The translations under genes were made by a program, and so were the position numbers. Below are positions 33,491 through 38,187 of a DNA stretch of 38,187 nucleotides, one piece after another. The stretch is from Sphingobacterium shayense (GTDB taxonomy: Bacteria; Bacteroidota; Bacteroidia; Sphingobacteriales; Sphingobacteriaceae). The first letter of the stretch is position 1. Each line of letters starts with the position of its first letter. The notes under the pieces are model-generated. The model worked only from the letters and a program-made list of their open reading frames with translations, was not told the DNA's origin and made no database searches. The stretch covers positions 1 to 38,187 of the forward strand of contig NZ_JABMCQ010000021.1 in the NCBI RefSeq assembly GCF_013179575.1. Direction: 5' to 3'.

Positions 33491-35942
33491 TGCGCACCAG
33501 GGCCTCTCCATCATAACAGGCACCGGTGGGGAGATGTCCGTTATCATCGCGATCACCAACCCCGCCCTGCAGTATGAAGCTGACACCCAGAGCTACCTTA
33601 GTTTTCAGCATCTTTTGCTCAATGTAATCAAAACCCTCGGCGAGGGTTACATCATCCAAAAGCAGGACGTCTTTGTCCGCAGAAACTACAGGCCAGCGGA
33701 ATCGGAAGAATACCTGCAGCAGAAATACCAGCAGCATTTTCGCGGCCGCATCTATACCGATGTAAAGACGTATCTTACCATCACCCGGCAGGTCAAAAAA
33801 GGATTGTTTTATTCTTTTAGTGAAAAGCAACTGGCCAGCTTCACCCTGGCGGTAACAAAAGCGTACGAGCTACTTGTTGGCGGAGGTTTACATCCTCGGA
33901 TACTGGAAAAAGCCCAGATCGAGCGGCTTATCAACAGGGTGCTCGCGATGGACTTTGTGAGCCCGCATCCGGTGCTGGATAATATGCGCGTAGATAACCG
34001 GCAGATCGAAATCGGTGAGCAGCCCCTGCGCTGCCTCTCGCTTGTCGACACCGACAGTTTCGAGCTGCCTGATCAGGTTGCTCCCTATCGAAGTGACGCC
34101 CTGGGCGCGCAGATCAGTGACTTCCCGGTGGACAACCTCTCCTTTCTGCTGCAGGTGCCCGGTCACCGGACAATTATTTATAACCAGCTCATCGAGATTC
34201 CCTCCCAGCGCGCTACTATCAGTAAGCTGCAGCTCAAAGCAAAGCGCCATTCTGGCGTTCCCGATCATGCGAATCTAGCTTGCGTAGAGGATATTGACAG
34301 CTTGCTGGCCGGCGTAGCCCGCGATAATCAGCTGATTGTCCGCGCCCATTTTGGGATCGTCCTGAGCGCCGAAAAAGAGCATATCGATAGCGCCGCCAAT
34401 TTTATTGAGGCGTCACTCTTCCGCCGGGGCATCATCCCCTGCCGAAGTGCCTACAACCAGCTCGAACTGTTTCGCACCAACCTGCCCGGAAATGCCGTAG
34501 AGCTAAAAACCTACGACTGGTTTTTAACCACCGCCGATGCTGCGCTCTGCCTGTTCTTTAAAGAGTCCCTGCCCGTTTCGGACCCTTCGGAGTTTTTAAT
34601 CCACTTCACCGACCGGCAGGGAATACCTATAGGCATTGACCCGGCGGATCTACCCATGCAGACCGGACGGATCAATAACCGAAATAAATTCGTGCTGGGA
34701 CCATCGGGCTCGGGAAAAAGCTTTTTTATGAACGCACTGATTCAGCAGTACATGCTCTACAATATGGACGTGGTGATCGTGGATACCGGCCACTCCTATT
34801 CGGGCCTGTGCGCTTATTTTGGCGGACGGTACGTGAGCTGGACAGACAGCAGTCCTATCACCATGAACCCCTTCACCATCGGTAAAAACGAAGACAACAT
34901 CGAAAAGCAGAATTACCTGGTCACCCTGATCAGCGTGCTCTGGAAAGGCGCCGACGGAGAGGTCGCTCCCATCGAGCGCGATATTATCTCCAGCGTCACC
35001 AACAGCTACTACAAAACATATTTCCAGCACCTGGAAAATCCAAACACCGCGCAGATCAAATTATGCTTTAACTCCTTCTACGAGCATGCCCTGGAGCGTA
35101 TTCCTGAGATCATGGAAGAGGAAGGCGTAGCCTTTGCCCTGAATGATTTTCGCTTTCTGCTCAAGAAATTCTACCGCGGCGGAGAGTTTCAGACGATCCT
35201 AAATGAAGACACCGTTTCCTCGCTTTTAAAAGAGCGGTTCATTGTCTTTGAAATCGACAATGTAGCAAATCACCCGATCCTGTTTCCCATTGTCACCCTG
35301 GTGATGCTCGACGTAGTAATGCAGAAAATGCGGCAGCGTCTGGACCGAAGAAAAGCTTTCATCGTGGAAGAAGCCTGGAAAGCGATAGCCTCACCCCTGA
35401 TGGCAGGTCAGCTCCTTTACCTTTACAAGACAGCCCGTAAATTCTGGGGCGAGGCAATCGTTGTCACCCAGGAACTGGGCGATATCCTGGGTAACGCCAC
35501 CGTTAAAGATTCCATCATCAGTAACTCCGACACCGTATGCCTTCTTGATCAGAGCAAGTTCAAAGATAACTACCAGCAGATCGCAGGCCTGCTCTCGATC
35601 AAAACCGAGGAGCAGCGCAAGATTTTCACCATCGGAAAGCTGGAAAATAAAACAGCAAGAGGACGCTTCAAGGAAGTCTATATCCGCAGGGGAACCAAGG
35701 GAGAAGTCTATGGCGTAGAAGTGAGCCTCACGCAATACCTCGCATTCACGACCGAAAAGCCAGAAAAGAATGCCGTGGAAAAATACACCTCGGCTTACGG
35801 CAATTATAAACTCGGCTTAGAAGCCTTTATTGCCGACATGCAGGCCTCCGCACTCCCGCTGGATCAGTTTGTAAAAAAAGTAAATAACCAGGAACCATTA
35901 ACGCCCATCCCAGAACTAGCCGAATCCAGCCATGAGAAATAG
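33441..35942 (+). CDS. traG: TraG-family conjugation ATPase (VirB4-like)
   Basis: An 833-residue ATPase. The N-terminal 400 residues are the VirB4-type domain; Walker A is G420-PSGSGKS427 followed by MDVVIVDTGHSYSGLCAYFG. Walker B is FIVEEAWKAI (near residue 640), with the RecA-like partner segments KTARKFWGEAIVVTQELGDI and NSDTVCLLDQSK. In Bacteroides CTns this energiser is called TraG and forms the motor of the mating channel with TraE and TraF, encoded just upstream. Length is normal. It overlaps the next gene by 11 bp. Confidence 0.95.
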   Translation: MKKQNKNLFSLPYAGIDAHQGLSIITGTGGEMSVIIAITNPALQYEADTQSYLSFQHLLLNVIKTLGEGYIIQKQDVFVRRNYRPAESEEYLQQKYQQHFRGRIYTDVKTYLTITRQVKKGLFYSFSEKQLASFTLAVTKAYELLVGGGLHPRILEKAQIERLINRVLAMDFVSPHPVLDNMRVDNRQIEIGEQPLRCLSLVDTDSFELPDQVAPYRSDALGAQISDFPVDNLSFLLQVPGHRTIIYNQLIEIPSQRATISKLQLKAKRHSGVPDHANLACVEDIDSLLAGVARDNQLIVRAHFGIVLSAEKEHIDSAANFIEASLFRRGIIPCRSAYNQLELFRTNLPGNAVELKTYDWFLTTADAALCLFFKESLPVSDPSEFLIHFTDRQGIPIGIDPADLPMQTGRINNRNKFVLGPSGSGKSFFMNALIQQYMLYNMDVVIVDTGHSYSGLCAYFGGRYVSWTDSSPITMNPFTIGKNEDNIEKQNYLVTLISVLWKGADGEVAPIERDIISSVTNSYYKTYFQHLENPNTAQIKLCFNSFYEHALERIPEIMEEEGVAFALNDFRFLLKKFYRGGEFQTILNEDTVSSLLKERFIVFEIDNVANHPILFPIVTLVMLDVVMQKMRQRLDRRKAFIVEEAWKAIASPLMAGQLLYLYKTARKFWGEAIVVTQELGDILGNATVKDSIISNSDTVCLLDQSKFKDNYQQIAGLLSIKTEEQRKIFTIGKLENKTARGRFKEVYIRRGTKGEVYGVEVSLTQYLAFTTEKPEKNAVEKYTSAYGNYKLGLEAFIADMQASALPLDQFVKKVNNQEPLTPIPELAESSHEK

Positions 35943-36612
35943 CCGATTTAAATTTTCGAGCATACTCTTTTTGATCTTAAACGCATGCGGTCTCCAGAGT
36001 ATAGCGCAAGTGTATATCGATCCGGCCGTGGCGGCAGCTACGGGCGTACATGCGGGGATTATGAACAGCCAGCTCTCGGATGTAAACGATAAGCTCACCC
36101 TTATTCAGCGCGGACAATTGGCGGTGACCGGGCAGCTGGTCGTGATTAATTCGCTGCAGAAAAAGATCTACCAGGGGCTCAGCGAAGTATCCGGTGCCGT
36201 GCGTTCGCTGCTTTCGGTGAAAGAGATTGCCCAGGTGACGCTCGGCATCAGCCGCGACATCAGCAAAGTAATGAACCTGGCGGGCGAGAATCCCGCGCTG
36301 CTGCTCTTCGCCGAGTCCGGAGCACGCGAGTTTAAAACCCGCGCCACAGCGCTTGCCTCTCAGGTCAGCAGCTTTGTGCTGAAAGGCGGCAAAGAGAATC
36401 TGATGGATGCCGGCGAGCGGGCCAAGCTGTTAAATCACATCTTAAGCGAGCTCACCCTGCTGCGCGGTATCGTGTACGGCATGTACCGCACCATGTTCTG
36501 GGCGCAGCAGCGCGGAATACTAAATTCGCTGAATCCTTATGCAGGATTTATCAATATTGATAAAAAGATCGCCGATGATGTGATCCGCCGATCAAAACTC
36601 CTAAAACACTAA
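35932..36612 (+). CDS. Periplasmic conjugation protein, paralogue 1 of 3
   Basis: A 226-residue exported protein: signal peptide to about residue 26 (LQSIAQ), then an all-helical mature part. It shares with the third gene of this set the pattern LLLFAESGAREFKTRATALASQ, SSFVLKGG, MDAGERAKLLNHILSELTLLRGI, MYRTMFWAQQRGIL and a terminal 'NPYAGFINIDKKIADD'. Function unknown; position after TraG and the helical periplasmic form suggest a TrbJ/VirB5-like role in the channel or pilus. Confidence 0.75.
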   Translation: MRNSRFKFSSILFLILNACGLQSIAQVYIDPAVAAATGVHAGIMNSQLSDVNDKLTLIQRGQLAVTGQLVVINSLQKKIYQGLSEVSGAVRSLLSVKEIAQVTLGISRDISKVMNLAGENPALLLFAESGAREFKTRATALASQVSSFVLKGGKENLMDAGERAKLLNHILSELTLLRGIVYGMYRTMFWAQQRGILNSLNPYAGFINIDKKIADDVIRRSKLLKH

Positions 36613-36628
36613 CCCCTAAAAAACGATC

Positions 36629-37294
36629 ATGAAAAATAGACTTTTATATTGCTGGCTACTGCTGGCGCTGGCTGCGTTATGCTACCCCGCCTGCTCCCTT
36701 TACGCGCAGCTCAATGCAGAGCTGCTCCATCAGCTGGTGGAACACAGCAAGGATGAACATACTCGTCAGGTTACAGCGCGCAATAAACAGGCGGTAACCT
36801 CAGCCCAGGAAGAGGTCAACAGCCATAAAACGGCGGACCTTAAAGCCGGCTACACACTGCTGGAGTCCCGCTTTAAAACGCTCCAACAAGCGCTCCAGGT
36901 ATTAAGTCTGGGGCTGGAATCTGCCCCCATCGCCCGCGATATTGCTCGGCAGCAGCAGCGGGTTATTGACCTTGCCGCAGCGCATCCCGAGCTGCTCATT
37001 ATTGCGCTTACTGCCCAGAAGGAAATTGGTGTTCAGGCCAGTTTGCTCACCCGCTTCCTGCTCGGACTATTTATCTCAGCAGGCGATCTTAACCAGATGA
37101 AAGACAGTGACCGCCGGATTCTCTATAGCTACGCCGTGAACGAGCTGCGGGCGCTTGCGGCCAGCATCCGAACGCTTGCAAAGACAATGGAAGCTTCCGT
37201 TTATAAAAAGGATCAAAATAGCTCCTCATTTGGCGAATTTATCAATATCGATATCCCTATTGCTGACCAGGTGCTACAGCGGGAAAAAGAGTAA
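36629..37294 (+). CDS. Periplasmic conjugation protein, paralogue 2 of 3 (divergent)
   Basis: A 221-residue exported protein with signal peptide (cleavage near SLYAQ, residue 27) and a helical mature part including a Lys/Gln-rich coiled section. It keeps the family skeleton (ESAPIARDIARQQQRVIDLA, AVNELRALAASIRTLAKTME, then FGEFINIDIPIADQVLQ), but identity to the other two copies is low. The ending FINIDIPIADQV parallels FINIDKKIADDV and FINKDRRLVDQI in its neighbours. It starts 16 bp after copy 1. Confidence 0.7.
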   Translation: MKNRLLYCWLLLALAALCYPACSLYAQLNAELLHQLVEHSKDEHTRQVTARNKQAVTSAQEEVNSHKTADLKAGYTLLESRFKTLQQALQVLSLGLESAPIARDIARQQQRVIDLAAAHPELLIIALTAQKEIGVQASLLTRFLLGLFISAGDLNQMKDSDRRILYSYAVNELRALAASIRTLAKTMEASVYKKDQNSSSFGEFINIDIPIADQVLQREKE

Positions 37295-37333
37295 CCTCCG
37301 GTGACCTTTACCATAAATCATTCTCAGGATCCC

Positions 37334-38026
37334 ATGAAAACAGTTCTTCTCACCCGGCCCGCCATCTTACTACTTATTTGTCTATGCACGCTTACGCGCG
37401 GATACAGCCAGAGTTACGTGACCATTATTATCGATGCGAAGCATTTAGCCATCGTGAATGAAAACGGCGCTGTCCGCTTAGCGTCTGAAGTAAAGCACAA
37501 CGACATGCTGGGCAGCATCCAAAAGAACATCGATGAGATCAATCTGAATCTCTCGGCCATGCAGCTAACAAAAAAGATGGTGCACCGTAGTCTGTCTCAG
37601 GTAAACGGGCTGCAAAAAACAGGACGAGCGGTGAAGCATGTCAGCCGGCTGATTACTGAAATTATTCTCCAGAGCGCCGGCATGCTGGATGAGGCAAAGC
37701 ATGAGCCCTGGCTCCTGCTGTTCGCTGAAGGCGCTGCCCGCCAGCTAAAAGATCGCGGGATGAACCTAGCGAGTGAAGTATCGGCCTTTGTACTCAAGGA
37801 AGGCGGGAACGTGCTCATGGATTACAGTAAACGCGACCAGCTGCTGCGAAAGATCATTCTGGAGCTAAAAGTAATACGCGCCCTGCTTTATTCTATGCGC
37901 CGATCTATGTATTACGCCAAGATCAACGGCGTGCTGCAATCCGCAAATCCTTTCAAAGATTTCATCAATAAAGACAGGCGGCTGGTGGATCAGATCCTGC
38001 AAGATTATAAAATATTAAAGCCCTAA
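37334..38026 (+). CDS. Periplasmic conjugation protein, paralogue 3 of 3
   Basis: A 230-residue protein from the ATG at 37334, which starts a good signal peptide (MKTVLLTRPAILLLICLCTL, cleavage near GYSQ); the GTG at 37301 would put 11 extra residues before it. Mature part: LLLFAEGAARQLKDRGMNLAS, SAFVLKEGGNVLMDYSKRDQ, RALLYSMRRSMYYAKINGVL, FKDFINKDRRLVDQIL, closely parallel to copy 1. Three tandem copies suggest a hetero-oligomer in the transfer channel. Confidence 0.75.
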   Translation: MKTVLLTRPAILLLICLCTLTRGYSQSYVTIIIDAKHLAIVNENGAVRLASEVKHNDMLGSIQKNIDEINLNLSAMQLTKKMVHRSLSQVNGLQKTGRAVKHVSRLITEIILQSAGMLDEAKHEPWLLLFAEGAARQLKDRGMNLASEVSAFVLKEGGNVLMDYSKRDQLLRKIILELKVIRALLYSMRRSMYYAKINGVLQSANPFKDFINKDRRLVDQILQDYKILKP

Positions 38027-38037
38027 AAACAATTAAC

Positions 38038-38187
38038 ATGAACTCCATAGCATACCTAAAGCTACCGGCAACCCTAATGAGCCTACTTTTATTGTTAGCG
38101 ATCCCACCAGCCAGCGGCCAGAATATAAAAAGACAGACGGATAAACATATTGTTAACCAGCACGAGCGCATGGTCTTTAAAAGCTGG
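38038..38187 (+). CDS. Exported conjugation protein, 3' partial at window edge
   Basis: Fifty codons are visible. A signal peptide (LMSLLLLLAIPPASGQ) is followed by NIKRQTDKHIVNQHERMVFK and SW at the edge. The mature start resembles the small exported protein encoded before TraJ in Bacteroidetes elements. It starts 11 bp after the preceding gene and continues the tra operon. Confidence 0.7.
   Translation, partial: MNSIAYLKLPATLMSLLLLLAIPPASGQNIKRQTDKHIVNQHERMVFKSW

Larger units (their letters stand above)
28759..38187 (+). mobile_element. Integrative conjugative element, mobilisation and transfer block (right end outside window)
   Basis: Twelve plus-strand genes in a row code for primase, MobC, relaxase, ParA-like ATPase and Tra proteins, many overlapping, with a GC content clearly above that of the defence island on the left. 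The block is cut by the window edge inside the transfer operon. The left boundary is unknown: the non-coding region 28019-28758 and even the cargo further left could belong to the element. No integrase gene is present in the window. Confidence 0.85.

Noticed and set aside
1-38187. CRISPR arrays or intact tRNA/rRNA genes
   Set aside because: No regularly spaced repeats and no complete cloverleaf were seen on either strand; only the tRNA-end-like fold at 28648-28696.

Overview
The window comes from a member of the Bacteroidota, most likely Sphingobacteriaceae (Sphingobacterium/Pedobacter relatives). This rests on the gene families: a SusC/SusD pair behind a TlpA-like thioredoxin, a LytTR/LytS-type two-component pair, a DUF6520-like secreted protein, and a Bacteroidetes-type conjugation block with two DUF4134 (TraE) genes, DUF4133 (TraF) and a TraG ATPase. 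No rRNA or intact tRNA gene is visible. The genus is an inference.

Layout. (1) 1-3.6 kb: the 3' part of an Rhs/YD-repeat polymorphic toxin whose variable tip turns AT-rich right after the core, followed by a candidate immunity gene and a strong terminator. (2) 3.6-5.4 kb: a frameshifted XRE regulator relic and an RteC-like protein. (3) 5.6-8.6 kb, minus strand: a compact cassette in the order 47-aa cysteine-containing peptide, hairpin, LPLAT-like acyltransferase, 4-TM LytS-type kinase, LytTR response regulator. The peptide gene is short and easily missed. I consider this cassette the best candidate for an undescribed system, possibly an acylated-peptide signalling or modification module. (4) 8.9-17.3 kb: an AraC regulator, a MauE-like membrane protein and a small secreted two-cysteine protein face a minus-strand operon TlpA-like - SusC - SusD. 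It looks like one redox-linked outer-membrane uptake locus.

(5) 18.2-25.5 kb: an AT-rich defence island. It holds an HTH regulator with operator-like repeats, an overlapping DUF262-HEPN pair, a startless gene fragment, and a restriction-modification operon with an AlwI-like nuclease, one C5-cytosine methyltransferase and a PLD-type (NgoFVII/BfiI-like) nuclease. An unknown gene on the opposite strand follows. (6) 25.8-28.0 kb: decayed cargo, with an IS3 transposase remnant, a PD-(D/E)XK gene broken by one frameshift and one in-frame stop, and one unknown ORF.

(7) 28.0-28.76 kb: a non-coding segment with paired DnaA-box-like sites, hairpins and a tRNA-3'-end-like structure. (8) 28.76 kb to the right edge: the DNA-processing and transfer genes of an integrative conjugative element (toprim primase, MobC, relaxase, ParA-like ATPase, TraE x2, TraF, TraG, three tandem paralogous periplasmic proteins, and the start of a further exported protein). 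Base composition rises clearly in GC here. No integrase and no certain element end lie in the window, so how much of the left part is cargo of this element is unknown.
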